From the NCBI GenBank assembly GCA_963702955.1, contig OY969774.1:248001-312000 (forward strand): 64,000 bases of DNA, in the 5' to 3' direction. Positions 52,886 through 61,632 of this stretch are shown here, piece by piece (within the stretch, counting starts at the first letter, position 1; each line of letters begins with the position of its first letter). The position numbers were made by a program, and so were the translations under genes. Below the pieces are notes generated by a model. The model was not told the DNA's origin. It saw nothing but the letters and a program-made list of their open reading frames with translations, and ran no database searches. Origin of the DNA: VRUE01 sp963702955 (lineage in GTDB: Bacteria > Actinomycetota > Thermoleophilia > Solirubrobacterales > 70-9).

Positions 52886-54172
52886 TCAAGCCGGCGGCTG
52901 GATCGGTCCGGGGCCGAGGTTCGCGTAGGCGTTTCCCTGATAGGGAGCGGCCTGGATCCCGCCGGCAAAGGCGCTCGTGGCAGCCGTCGAGGTCTCGATC
53001 GGCCAATCGCCTTCGGTGGTCTTGTCGAACCACATCACGCCGCGAACCTTGGGGAATTCCGTCGGCAGATCGCGCAGCATTTCGCCGATCCATTCGGACT
53101 TCGAGCCGCCGTACTCGGTCGAGCCGATCTCGCCGATCACCATCGGCTTGGAAGGGGCGATCGCGGCGGTGATTTCTTCGTAGCTGGGCCTGAAGAGGTG
53201 GTCGAAGCTGACCCACCCGCTCGGCCGCGATGGCATCTTGCCCCAGTTGTAGCCGTCGAGGCTGGTCCAGTCGACGTAGTTATCGCCTGGGTAGAGCGAG
53301 CTGAGGTTCTGCATCTGCTTCCCCGGATCGACGTTCGGGCACCAGACCCAGGTTGCGTTGGTCGCGCCGGCTTCGGCGAAGATGTCGTGAACGTGGCGCC
53401 AGGCGGCTACGTATTCGCCAGGCTGGTTGCCGTTGACTCCCTCCGACCAGGGGAACCAGTTGCCGTTCATCTCCCAATCGAAGCGGAGGAAGAACGGGTG
53501 CCCCCATTCACGAGCTTCTTCGGCGAATTCGCGGATGTAGGAGTCGTAGGTGCCGGCGATGATGTCGGACAGCTGGAAATCCGGCTCGTTGACGCTCGAG
53601 GGGGTCGATTGCGAGCTCCAGTCGAGGAACGGAATCGCTCCATATCGACGGACGCTTTCCATGTTCTTGGCCGGAAATTCGTAGAACGAGCACGGCGAAT
53701 GGGAGCAGTCGGCGAATGGCGTCGCGAAATGGAGCAGCGATAGCGACTTGCCCACCGACTGTTCGAACCTGCTGACCGCATTCATGTCCCAGGGCGCTTC
53801 TTCGCCGGTGAGCTGGTTGCCGATCCAGGCGCCCCAGTAAAGGGGAGCAGGGGGGACGGCGGACGTCGTTGCCGCACAGGCGCGGCGGGCGCGGCGAGTC
53901 AGACGCCGGCGCTTGGCCGGCTCCAGATGCCGGCGGGGACGATGCCCGAATGCACGGCGGAAGCAGACGGAGACTTGACGGAGCGCCCGCCCCCGTCCGA
54001 CTCCGACGCTGACGAGGTCGCCGCGGGGATGCCCGGAGCGAGACGCGGGGACGGGCTTACCGGCAGCTGTAGCGGCGCTGCCCAGACCACCGAAAATCAA
54101 CGCGGCAAGGGCGAGAAGGCTCGCCAGGGCGACTAACGGGGAGTGTGAGGTGCGATGGGCGTCGAGGGCCAT
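52886..54172 (-). CDS. Secreted GH26-like glycoside hydrolase, paralogue 3
   Basis: 428 residues. A signal peptide (LVALASLLALAALIFGGLGSAATA) is followed by an Arg-rich linker (about 45-105) and the GH26-like domain with Glu234 (RFDWEMNGNWFPW) and Glu348 (PMVIGEIGSTEYGG). It is the closest relative of paralogue 4: both share GYNWGKMPSRP and MWFDKTTEGDWPIETS-type C-termini. A conserved GGACAAACGTCC element lies about 50 bp upstream of its start. Confidence 0.88.
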   Translation of the reverse strand: MALDAHRTSHSPLVALASLLALAALIFGGLGSAATAAGKPVPASRSGHPRGDLVSVGVGRGRALRQVSVCFRRAFGHRPRRHLEPAKRRRLTRRARRACAATTSAVPPAPLYWGAWIGNQLTGEEAPWDMNAVSRFEQSVGKSLSLLHFATPFADCSHSPCSFYEFPAKNMESVRRYGAIPFLDWSSQSTPSSVNEPDFQLSDIIAGTYDSYIREFAEEAREWGHPFFLRFDWEMNGNWFPWSEGVNGNQPGEYVAAWRHVHDIFAEAGATNATWVWCPNVDPGKQMQNLSSLYPGDNYVDWTSLDGYNWGKMPSRPSGWVSFDHLFRPSYEEITAAIAPSKPMVIGEIGSTEYGGSKSEWIGEMLRDLPTEFPKVRGVMWFDKTTEGDWPIETSTAATSAFAGGIQAAPYQGNAYANLGPGPIQPPA

Positions 54173-54214
54173 GTCCAGCCATCGACGCGTTCCCAGTGGT
54201 TTTCAGCGGACCGA

Positions 54215-54242
54215 TGGACTACTGGACGTTTGTCCAGGTCCA
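54215..54242 (-). promoter_or_regulatory. Hairpin and shared 14-bp element upstream of GH26 paralogue 3
   Basis: CTGGACGTTTGTCC (54222-54235) occurs again upstream of paralogue 4 at the same distance from its start. Here it forms the centre of a longer stem (TGGAC 54215-54219, GTCCA 54238-54242), which could also end the transcript of paralogue 4. Confidence 0.45.
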
Positions 54243-54265
54243 CTTGACAGACGAGGCGCGCGGGG

Positions 54266-55687
54266 TCAGCCGACCGGCTGCAGGGGGCCGAACGGCAGCG
54301 AGCCGAATTCATTGCCCACGTAGGCGGGATTCTGGATTCCGCCGGCAAATGAGCTGGTTGCGGAGGTCGAGGTCTCGATCGGCCAATCGCCTTCGGTGGT
54401 CTTGTCGAACCAGTCCAGGCCGCGAACCTTCGGGTATTCGGTCGGCAGCTCACTGAGCATTTCGCCGATCCACGTCGCCTTCGAGCCGCCGTACTCGGTC
54501 GATCCGACCTCGCCGATCACCATCGGCTTCGACGGCGCGATCGTGCCGGTGATCTGCTTGTAGGTGGAGCTGAAGGTCTGGTTGAAGGTCTTCCAGCCGG
54601 CGGGTCGCGACGGCATCTTGCCCCAGTTGTAGCCGTCGAGGCCGGTCCAGTTGACGTATTCGTTGCCGGGGTAGAGCGAGCTGAGGCTTTGGAACTGCTT
54701 TTCCGGATCGACGTTCGGGCACCAGACCCAGCTCACGTTGGTGGCGCCGACTGCGGCGAAGATGTCGTGGACGTGGCGCCAGGCGGCCACGTATTCGCCC
54801 GCCTTGTTCCCGTTGACGCCCTCTGACCAGGGGAACCAGTTGCCGTTCATCTCCCAGTCGAAGCGAAGCATGAACGGGTGCCCCCAGTTCTTCGCGCTGG
54901 TGGCGAAGCTGCGGATGTAGGAGTCGTAGGTGCCGGCGATGACGTCGGAGAGCTGGAAGTTGGGCTCGCTGAGGCTGGAGGGGATCGACTGCGAGCTCCA
55001 GTCGAACAGCGGGATCGCCCCGTACTTGCGGATGTTTTCCATCGCGCCGGTGGGGAAGCCGTAGAACGAGCACGGGGAGTGCGAGCAATCGGCGAACGGT
55101 GCGGCGAAGTGGATCATCGACAGGGGCTTGCCCGCGAGCTGCTGAAACCTGGTGACCGCGTTCATGTCCCAGGGGGCTTCGGTGCCGGTCAGCTGGCTGC
55201 CGATCCACGCGCCCCAGTAGATCTTCGCGCCCGCGGCGGGCGCCGGTTCCGGCGCCGGTGCGGGAGCCGGTTCGGGTTCCGGAGCCGGTGCGGGAGTGGG
55301 AGCCGGAGCAGGTTCTGGCGCCGGGGTTGGAGCGGGTGCGGGGGTCGGAGCCGGTTCCGGTTCCGGTTCCGGAGCCGGGGCGGGGGTCGGCGCGGGGGCT
55401 GGAGTCGGCGCGGGGGTGGGGGCTGGAGCTGGCGCTTCGGGGCGATTGTGGCCGTGTCCCCAGTGGCGGTCGTGGGTGCGAACCTGCTGTGCCTGGGATG
55501 CACAGGCGCGAGCGCGCTTTCGCTGTTCGGTGGGTCCCGCGCTCACCTTGCAGCTGTCGCCGCGCTCGTGACGAAGCTTGCCCGCGGCCTGTGAGCCGGC
55601 GGCGGCGACCGGGGCGCCCAACGCCAAGGCGCCCAGCGCGATGAGAAGACAGGCAATTGCGACGCGGGTGTTGAGTAGTTGAGCCAT
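54266..55687 (-). CDS. Secreted GH26-like glycoside hydrolase, paralogue 4, with long Pro-rich linker
   Basis: 473 residues. A signal peptide (VAIACLLIALGALALGAPVAAA) is followed by a charged region and, at residues about 84-152, a low-complexity linker of PAPTPAP and PEPEP repeats that should hold the enzyme away from the cell. The catalytic domain keeps Glu279 (LRFDWEMNGNWFPW) and Glu393 (PMVIGEVGSTEYGG). The linker is encoded by a GC-rich imperfect repeat (about 55230-55435) and is prone to length change. Confidence 0.9.
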   Translation of the reverse strand: MAQLLNTRVAIACLLIALGALALGAPVAAAGSQAAGKLRHERGDSCKVSAGPTEQRKRARACASQAQQVRTHDRHWGHGHNRPEAPAPAPTPAPTPAPAPTPAPAPEPEPEPAPTPAPAPTPAPEPAPAPTPAPAPEPEPAPAPAPEPAPAAGAKIYWGAWIGSQLTGTEAPWDMNAVTRFQQLAGKPLSMIHFAAPFADCSHSPCSFYGFPTGAMENIRKYGAIPLFDWSSQSIPSSLSEPNFQLSDVIAGTYDSYIRSFATSAKNWGHPFMLRFDWEMNGNWFPWSEGVNGNKAGEYVAAWRHVHDIFAAVGATNVSWVWCPNVDPEKQFQSLSSLYPGNEYVNWTGLDGYNWGKMPSRPAGWKTFNQTFSSTYKQITGTIAPSKPMVIGEVGSTEYGGSKATWIGEMLSELPTEYPKVRGLDWFDKTTEGDWPIETSTSATSSFAGGIQNPAYVGNEFGSLPFGPLQPVG

Positions 55688-55739
55688 GCACCGGACAGAT
55701 CGGCCCTTTTGCGGGCGGTATCACGCGCCATGAGGCAGG

Positions 55740-55777
55740 CTGGACGTTTGTCCTCGCCGCGGCCGGACGTTCGTTCG
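55740..55777. promoter_or_regulatory. Shared upstream element of GH26 paralogue 4
   Basis: CTGGACGTTTGTCC (55740-55753) is identical to the element upstream of paralogue 3 (54222-54235). A related copy CCGGACGTTCGTTCG follows at 55763. The site is 53 bp from the paralogue 4 start, versus 50 bp for paralogue 3. It may be a promoter or regulator site shared by these two genes; it is not seen upstream of paralogues 1 and 2. Confidence 0.45.
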
Positions 55778-55790
55778 AGTGTGGGCGTGG

Positions 55791-56909
55791 TTACGAGATC
55801 GAGCGGTACAGCTCGCACAGCTCCGCCGCGCACTCGTCCCACGTGGTGAGCTTCGGTCGCCGCCCCCCCGGCGGCTTCGAGAGCTCTTCGAGGATTGCTC
55901 CACCGATCGCCGTCGCGGGCTCGTCGAGCGGTATCGCCCGGGCGAACCCGTCCTGCGCCAGCTCCGCCAGGCCGCCGGCATCGGCGACCAACAGGCGCCG
56001 CCCGGCCGCCGCCGACTCGAGCGCGACGAGTGGATGGGTCTCGAACTCGCTCATCAGTACGACCAGCGAGACACGCTTCAGGAGGGTGGCCATCGCGCCC
56101 GGGTCGCCGGCGGGGGTGCTGGTGAACTCGACCTGCGCGGAGATGCCGAGCTCCGCGGCCTGGCGCCTCAGCTCCGGCTCATATGGCCCGGTGCCGATCA
56201 CGAGCAGCCGGGCGCCCGGCTGCCGGGCGAGCACGGTCGGGAAAGCGGCGATCACGCGATGGTGGCCCTTGTAGCGCTCCAGCCGCCCGATCGTCGCGAT
56301 CGTCGGCGGGCCTGCCGGCTGAACGGCCGCCGCGGCCTCGGAGAAGGCGAGGTCGGTCCCATTCGGGATCAGGACGAACTTCTCGGGCGGAAGCCGCAGC
56401 TCGCGTCCGTATTGCTCGATCTCGAACCGCGCCACAGCGACCAGGCGCGCGGCCCTTGCCAGCAACGGCCGCATCAGGATCCGCTGCAGTGGTCGCAGCC
56501 GGTTCCGCACGCCGGAGGTGTTGCCACCGCCGTGGAAGGTCACCACATAGGGGACGCGCAGAGCCAGCGCCCGCAGCATCGCCAGCGGCGCGATCAGGGT
56601 GTGGTAGGACTGGACGTGGACGACATCCCAGCGCCGACGGCCGATCTCCCGCCAGATGCCGGGTGCGAGGTAGTAGTCGCGGTTCGGGGGCCAAGCACGG
56701 ACGATTCGCAGCGGGACGCCCTCCACGCTCCGCTCCTGCAGCTTCGGCCCACCGGGCTCTCCGCAGACCACCTCTACCTCCGCCCCGGCGGCGGCGATCC
56801 GGCTGCTCACCTCGGTCACGTGTCGCTCGACCCCTCCCTGCAGGAGTGGGCTGCGCGGGGTCACCATCAGGACGCTCAGCCGCTCGTCCTGATCGGGGTG
56901 GGCCGGCAC
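55791..56909 (-). CDS. GT4 glycosyltransferase
   Basis: 372 residues from a GTG at 56909 (the frame continues upstream but is not homologous; an ATG at 56867 is the next choice). The GT-B fold shows the acceptor half (PLLQGGVERHVTEVSSRI, HVQSYHTLIAPLAML) and the donor half (IGRLERYKGHHRVI, LLVIGTGPYEPEL), with the E-x7-E nucleotide-sugar motif in SEFETHPLVALESAAAG. It adds a sugar from a nucleotide donor to a growing glycan on the cytoplasmic side. It is divergent from the second GT4 gene by 65 bp. Confidence 0.92.
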   Translation of the reverse strand: MPAHPDQDERLSVLMVTPRSPLLQGGVERHVTEVSSRIAAAGAEVEVVCGEPGGPKLQERSVEGVPLRIVRAWPPNRDYYLAPGIWREIGRRRWDVVHVQSYHTLIAPLAMLRALALRVPYVVTFHGGGNTSGVRNRLRPLQRILMRPLLARAARLVAVARFEIEQYGRELRLPPEKFVLIPNGTDLAFSEAAAAVQPAGPPTIATIGRLERYKGHHRVIAAFPTVLARQPGARLLVIGTGPYEPELRRQAAELGISAQVEFTSTPAGDPGAMATLLKRVSLVVLMSEFETHPLVALESAAAGRRLLVADAGGLAELAQDGFARAIPLDEPATAIGGAILEELSKPPGGRRPKLTTWDECAAELCELYRSIS

Positions 56910-56974
56910 CCGCCGCAAGATACAGGCACTCCGTTGCGGCGCCCGGCGGGGGCGACTGTACGATTGCCCGCTCG

Positions 56975-58213
56975 ATGCGGATCCTGATGCTCGCCCAGAC
57001 GTACTCTCCGGTCGTCGGCGGCGAGGAGCGGCTGGTCGAGGACCTGAGTCGAGAGCTGGCGGGTCGTGGGCACGAAGTCGCGGTGGCGACTCTGCGACAG
57101 CCGATGGGGGAGCCCCCGCCCAGCCCCGATGGCGTACGCGTGCATCTGCTCGACAGCTCGGTGCACAGCCTGCCGGGCCTGTCAACGCTGGAGGACCGTC
57201 ACTATGCGCCGCCGGGGCCGGACCCCCGGATCGCCGCCGGGCTGCGGCAGCTGCTGGCGAGCGAGCGACCCGACGTCGTCCATGCCCACAACTGGCTCGT
57301 CAACTCCTACCTGCCGCTGGCGCGGCGCGCGCGGCCGCCCCTGGTTCTCTCCCTGCACGACTACAGCCTGGTCTGCGCGACCAAGCGACTCTTTTACCGG
57401 GGGGCGATCTGCAGCGGCCCGGCACCGCTCAAGTGCCTGCGGCACGCGATCGACTTCTACGGTGCCCCGGTGGGGACGATGATTGCCGCCGGCACGAGGC
57501 TCTCGGAGCCGTGGCTGCGCCGGCGCGTCAACATGTTCCTCTCGGTCAGCACGGCGGTGGAGGAGCTGTGCGGGGCCGACCGCGCCGGCGTCGAGCATCG
57601 GGTAGTGCCCAACCTGGTCGGGGAGCTGCCGCCGCCCGCCGTGGACGAGCCGGCCCTGGTGGCGCTGCCGGACGAGCCGTTCGTGCTGTTCTTCGGCGAC
57701 GTCGCGGTCAACAAGGGCGCCAGGCGCCTGGTCGAGGCCTACGCGACGCTCGAGGAGCCGCCGCCGCTGGTGCTGATCGGGCGCCCGGTCGACGAGATGC
57801 CGCCCGCCGCGAACGTCCATGCGCTCGGGCCGATGCCCCACGCGGCGGCGATCGAGGCACTGCGACGCTCGCTGTTCTCGGTCGCGCCGTCAATCTGGGC
57901 CGAGCCGTTCGGCATCGTCGCGATCGAGGCGGCGGCGGCGGGCAAGCCGGTTGTCGCCTCGGCGATCGGCGGCCTGCGGGACATCGTCGTCAACGGCAAG
58001 ACGGGGCTGCTGGTCCCTCCCGGCGATCGCGAGGCGTTGCGCGCCGCGCTGGCGCGGATGCTCGGCGATTCCGAGATGCGCGCCCGCATGGGGGAGGCGG
58101 CGCGGGCGCGGGCGCGCGACTTCGCTCCGGACGTGGTGGTGCCGAGGTTCGAGGACGCCTATCGTGCAGCGATCGACGCGCGCCTAAAGCGGACTCGGCG
58201 AGCGGGCCGATAA
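56975..58213 (+). CDS. GT4 glycosyltransferase
   Basis: 412 residues. The N-terminal block MRILMLAQTYSPVVGGEERLVEDLSREL and the donor-side motif EPFGIVAIEAAAAGKPVVAS (E-x7-E) are typical of GT4; HAHNWLVNSYLPLA and LSLHDYSLVCATKRLFYRG mark the acceptor half. It begins the plus-strand run GT4-Wzm-Wzt-GH5, with a 24-bp gap to wzm, so it probably belongs to the same transcription unit and builds the exported polymer. Confidence 0.92.
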   Translation: MRILMLAQTYSPVVGGEERLVEDLSRELAGRGHEVAVATLRQPMGEPPPSPDGVRVHLLDSSVHSLPGLSTLEDRHYAPPGPDPRIAAGLRQLLASERPDVVHAHNWLVNSYLPLARRARPPLVLSLHDYSLVCATKRLFYRGAICSGPAPLKCLRHAIDFYGAPVGTMIAAGTRLSEPWLRRRVNMFLSVSTAVEELCGADRAGVEHRVVPNLVGELPPPAVDEPALVALPDEPFVLFFGDVAVNKGARRLVEAYATLEEPPPLVLIGRPVDEMPPAANVHALGPMPHAAAIEALRRSLFSVAPSIWAEPFGIVAIEAAAAGKPVVASAIGGLRDIVVNGKTGLLVPPGDREALRAALARMLGDSEMRARMGEAARARARDFAPDVVVPRFEDAYRAAIDARLKRTRRAGR

Positions 58214-58237
58214 CAAGCAGGTACCCCTGCCAGGGGT

Positions 58238-59152
58238 ATGGCGACGAGCGCAGAACCTAACCTGACGACGATGGAGCAGCAGACTCTTCCCAAGCTGGCC
58301 GAACCGGCCGCCGAGCCCCCCGCGCGGGCGAGCGTGACGATCCGTCTGCAGCCCACCAGCGGCTTCAGTCGCGTCCTCTCGCCGCGCGAGCTGTGGCGCT
58401 ACCGCGACCTCGCCTTGCAGATCGCCGTCCGCGATCTGACGATTCGCTACCGGCAGACCTCCTTCGGAGCCGCCTGGGCGATCCTGCAGCCGGTCGCCTT
58501 CATGGTCGTCTTCTCGCTGATCTTCGGGCAGGCGGCGGGCATCTCCTCCGACGGCATCCCCTACGCGCTGTTCAGCCTCGCGGGGTTGGTTCCCTGGATG
58601 TTCTTTGCCAACTCCTTCCTGCTCGGCTCGGAAAGCCTCGTGCTGAACCAGGCTCTGGTCGCGAAAATCTACTTTCCCCGCATCTTCCTGCCGGCGGGCG
58701 TCGTCGCCGCCGGCTGCGTCAACTTCTGCGTCTCCTTCGTCATCCTGCTCGTCATCGTCCTCGTCTACGGGACCGTGCCGTCGTTTGCGATCCTCGCGGT
58801 GCCCCTGCTGTTCTTGATCGCGGCTGCGACCTCGCTCGGCGCCGGCACGCTGCTGGCCGCCGTCAACGTGCGCTACCGCGATGTGCGCTACGTCGTCCCC
58901 TTCGCCACCCAGATGTGGCTCTTCCTGTCCCCGATCGTCTACCCGAGCAGCAGCCTGAGCGAGCCGGTGCGCACTCTCTCGGCGGTCAACCCGATGGTCG
59001 GGGTGGTCGAAGGCTTCCGCTGGGCGGTGCTCGACACCGGCAACGCGCCGCTCGACCTGATTGCGATCTCGGCCGGCGCCGCGGTGGTCATCCTGCTCGC
59101 CGCCCTCGCCTACTTCGACAGGGTGGAGCGCAGCTTCGCCGATTTCATCTGA
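58238..59152 (+). CDS. Polysaccharide ABC exporter permease (Wzm-like)
   Basis: 304 residues. After a 50-residue cytoplasmic N-terminus come six hydrophobic segments of the ABC-2 type; the family motif RDLTIRYRQTSFGAAWAILQPV and NVRYRDVRYVVPF are clear. Wzm permeases form the membrane channel that exports finished lipid-linked polysaccharide. The stop is 2 bp before the Wzt start. Confidence 0.93.
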   Translation: MATSAEPNLTTMEQQTLPKLAEPAAEPPARASVTIRLQPTSGFSRVLSPRELWRYRDLALQIAVRDLTIRYRQTSFGAAWAILQPVAFMVVFSLIFGQAAGISSDGIPYALFSLAGLVPWMFFANSFLLGSESLVLNQALVAKIYFPRIFLPAGVVAAGCVNFCVSFVILLVIVLVYGTVPSFAILAVPLLFLIAAATSLGAGTLLAAVNVRYRDVRYVVPFATQMWLFLSPIVYPSSSLSEPVRTLSAVNPMVGVVEGFRWAVLDTGNAPLDLIAISAGAAVVILLAALAYFDRVERSFADFI

Positions 59153-59154
59153 CG

Positions 59155-60420
59155 ATGGGCGACGTCGCTATACAAGCGGGCGGTCTCGGCAAGAGCTACA
59201 GGCTCGGCCTCAACGCTTCCTACGGCTCGCTGCGCGAGAGCATCTCAGAAGGGACGAGGAGGGTGGCCGGCCGCCTGGTCGGCCGCGGCGAGCCGCGCAA
59301 GGTCGACGTGCTCTGGGCGCTGCGAGACGTCTCCTTCTCAGTCGACCGCGGCGAAGCGATCGGACTGATCGGGCACAACGGCGCCGGCAAGAGCACCCTG
59401 CTGAAAGTGCTGTCGCGGATCACCGAGCCGACCACCGGCTGGGCCGAGATCACCGGCAGGGTCGGCTCGTTGCTCGAAGTCGGCACCGGCTTCCACCCGG
59501 AGCTGACCGGCCGCGAGAACGTCTTCCTCAACGGCGCGATCCTCGGGATGCGCAGAGCTGAGATACGCAAGCGGTTTGACGAGATCGTGGATTTCGCCAA
59601 CGTCGAGCGCTTTCTCGACACGCCTGTGAAGCGCTACTCGAGCGGGATGCAGGTGCGGCTGGCGTTCGCGGTCGCCGCCCACCTCGAACCGGAGATCCTG
59701 CTCGTCGACGAGGTGCTCGCCGTCGGGGACGCTGCTTTCCAGCGCAAGTCGCTCGGGAAAATGAGCGAGGTCGCCAAGGCGGGAAGCACGGTGATCTTCG
59801 TCTCCCACAACCTGGCGACGATTCAGGCGTTGTGCCGGCGCGGCATCCTTCTCCAGGCCGGCCGAGTCACCACCGACGCACCGGCAGAGACGGCGATCAA
59901 CGACTATCTGCGAGCGCTGGAGCGCTCGGCGTCAACTGACTTGGCCACGCGGAAAGACCGGGACGGGCGTGCTTGGCTGGAGTCCCGCGTCACGGGCCTC
60001 GCGATCTACGATGCGACCAGCGGCCAAGCCGACGTGGTCGTCGGTGGGCGTCCCGCAAAGGTGGTGGTCGAGATGACGAAGGTGCTGCCGATGATGGAGT
60101 GCCGGCTGACCATCCTCAACAGCCTCGGTCATCCGATCACCACCCTGGACAGCGAGTTGACCAACTCCACCGATGTCCGCGATTCCGAGCTGGGGCCTCG
60201 GATAGAGTGCGAGATCGACACGGTTCCGCTGGTCGCCGGGCGTTACCGGATCGACTTCGTCCTCAAGGGCCGCCAGGAGATCCAGGATGGCCTTCAAGCC
60301 GCGGCCTACTTCGATGTCGAGCCGGGGGTGATCGACGGGCGGCCGATGCCAGCGGCGGGTGCCGACGGCGACGTGGTGCTTCCGCATAGCTGGCGGCTGC
60401 CGGCCCGAGCTGACGGGTAG
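59155..60420 (+). CDS. Polysaccharide ABC exporter ATPase (Wzt-like) with C-terminal glycan-binding domain
   Basis: 421 residues. Walker A GHNGAGKST (73-81), signature YSSGMQVRLAFA and Walker B ILLVDEVLAVGD lie in the first 240 residues; GTGFHPELTGRENVFLNG is typical of the Wzt/TagH branch. The C-terminal 170 residues form the beta-sandwich used by O-antigen Wzt proteins to recognise the chain end, suggesting that a capped polymer is exported. Partner of the upstream permease. Confidence 0.94.
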   Translation: MGDVAIQAGGLGKSYRLGLNASYGSLRESISEGTRRVAGRLVGRGEPRKVDVLWALRDVSFSVDRGEAIGLIGHNGAGKSTLLKVLSRITEPTTGWAEITGRVGSLLEVGTGFHPELTGRENVFLNGAILGMRRAEIRKRFDEIVDFANVERFLDTPVKRYSSGMQVRLAFAVAAHLEPEILLVDEVLAVGDAAFQRKSLGKMSEVAKAGSTVIFVSHNLATIQALCRRGILLQAGRVTTDAPAETAINDYLRALERSASTDLATRKDRDGRAWLESRVTGLAIYDATSGQADVVVGGRPAKVVVEMTKVLPMMECRLTILNSLGHPITTLDSELTNSTDVRDSELGPRIECEIDTVPLVAGRYRIDFVLKGRQEIQDGLQAAAYFDVEPGVIDGRPMPAAGADGDVVLPHSWRLPARADG

Positions 60421-60435
60421 GCCACAATAGGGCCG

Positions 60436-61632
60436 ATGCGCCTGTGGGCCTCAGGGTTTCTGATCGCGCTGCTGCTGCCACTGGTGGTGGCGGCGCCGGG
60501 CCGAGCCGGCGGCGCCGGGCCCTGGATCGGCGTTCGCGGCAACCACCTGGTCGATCGGCGCGGCGATGTCGTCCGCCTGCTCGGGGTCAACCGCTCCGGC
60601 GCCGAGTACGAATGCGTGGAGGGGGACGGGATCTTCGACGGCCCGACCGACGCGGCCTCGATCGAGGCGATGAAGAGCTGGCACATAAACGCCGTGCGGG
60701 TGCCGTTGAACGAGAGCTGCTGGCTGGGCGACGCCGGCCTAGATCCCGCCCGCAGCGGGCTCGCCTACCGGGCCGCGGTGCACGCATACGTTGACGCGCT
60801 CGAGCGCGCCGGGCTCTACGTGATCCTCGACCTGCACTGGGTGGCGCCCCGGCTCGAACCCGCCTTCGGTCTGCTCGAGATGCCGGACGCCGAAAGCGCG
60901 CCCAGGTTCTGGGTCGAGCTGGCCACCGAATACCGCTCGGACCGCAGCGTGCTGTTCGACGTCTACAACGAGCCCCACGATGTCGACTGGACCTGCTGGG
61001 CCCAGCCCTGCCTCCTGCACAACCCCTGGCTCGGCTGGTACCGGTCGGTGGGCCTGCCGGAACTGCTCGCCGCCGTGCGCTCGACCGGCGCCCGTCAGCC
61101 GGTCCTGCTCGCCGGGCTCGACTGGGCCCGCGACCTCCGCGGCTGGCAATCCCACGTGCCGGCCGACCCGGCCCACGCGGTGGTCGCCTCCAACCATACC
61201 TACGATTTCTCCGCCTGCGGCCGGCTCTGCCGCGACGCCCTGGCCCGGATCGCACAGCGTTACCCCGTGGTCACCGGCGAGCTCGGCGAGGGCGACTGTC
61301 GCCGCCGCTACGTGGACTCCTACATGCGCTGGGCCGATCGCCACGGCATCTCCTACCTCGGCTGGACGTGGGACGCCTACGGCCGCTGGGACTGCGCCGG
61401 CGGGCCCTCGCTGATCACTTCCTACGATGGCCACCCGACCCACTACGGCGTCGGCTTGCGCAGGCACCTGCGGCGGCCGGCGGCCGGGCCGATCGATCAG
61501 GCGCCGCCGAACCAGAGCTTGCCGAGGAAGCGAATCAGGGAGTCGGTGCCCCGTACCTCCACTCGGGGGACCAGCAGCGGATCCTCGCCGCGGCGCACGA
61601 GCCTCGACTCCACGGTGCAGGCGCCGCGGTAG
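60436..61632 (+). CDS. Secreted GH5-like glycoside hydrolase
   Basis: 398 residues with a signal peptide (SGFLIALLLPLVVAAPGRA). The GH5 cellulase-type barrel shows LLGVNRSGAEY, the acid/base Glu179 in DVYNEPHD, and the nucleophile Glu282 in VVTGELGEGDC, then YLGWTWDAYG. The family cleaves beta-1,4 glycans. The last 45 residues (from about 61497) are non-homologous and are read antisense through the 3' end of the convergent deacetylase gene, a 136-bp overlap. It is 15 bp after wzt and probably co-transcribed. Confidence 0.9.
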   Translation: MRLWASGFLIALLLPLVVAAPGRAGGAGPWIGVRGNHLVDRRGDVVRLLGVNRSGAEYECVEGDGIFDGPTDAASIEAMKSWHINAVRVPLNESCWLGDAGLDPARSGLAYRAAVHAYVDALERAGLYVILDLHWVAPRLEPAFGLLEMPDAESAPRFWVELATEYRSDRSVLFDVYNEPHDVDWTCWAQPCLLHNPWLGWYRSVGLPELLAAVRSTGARQPVLLAGLDWARDLRGWQSHVPADPAHAVVASNHTYDFSACGRLCRDALARIAQRYPVVTGELGEGDCRRRYVDSYMRWADRHGISYLGWTWDAYGRWDCAGGPSLITSYDGHPTHYGVGLRRHLRRPAAGPIDQAPPNQSLPRKRIRESVPRTSTRGTSSGSSPRRTSLDSTVQAPR

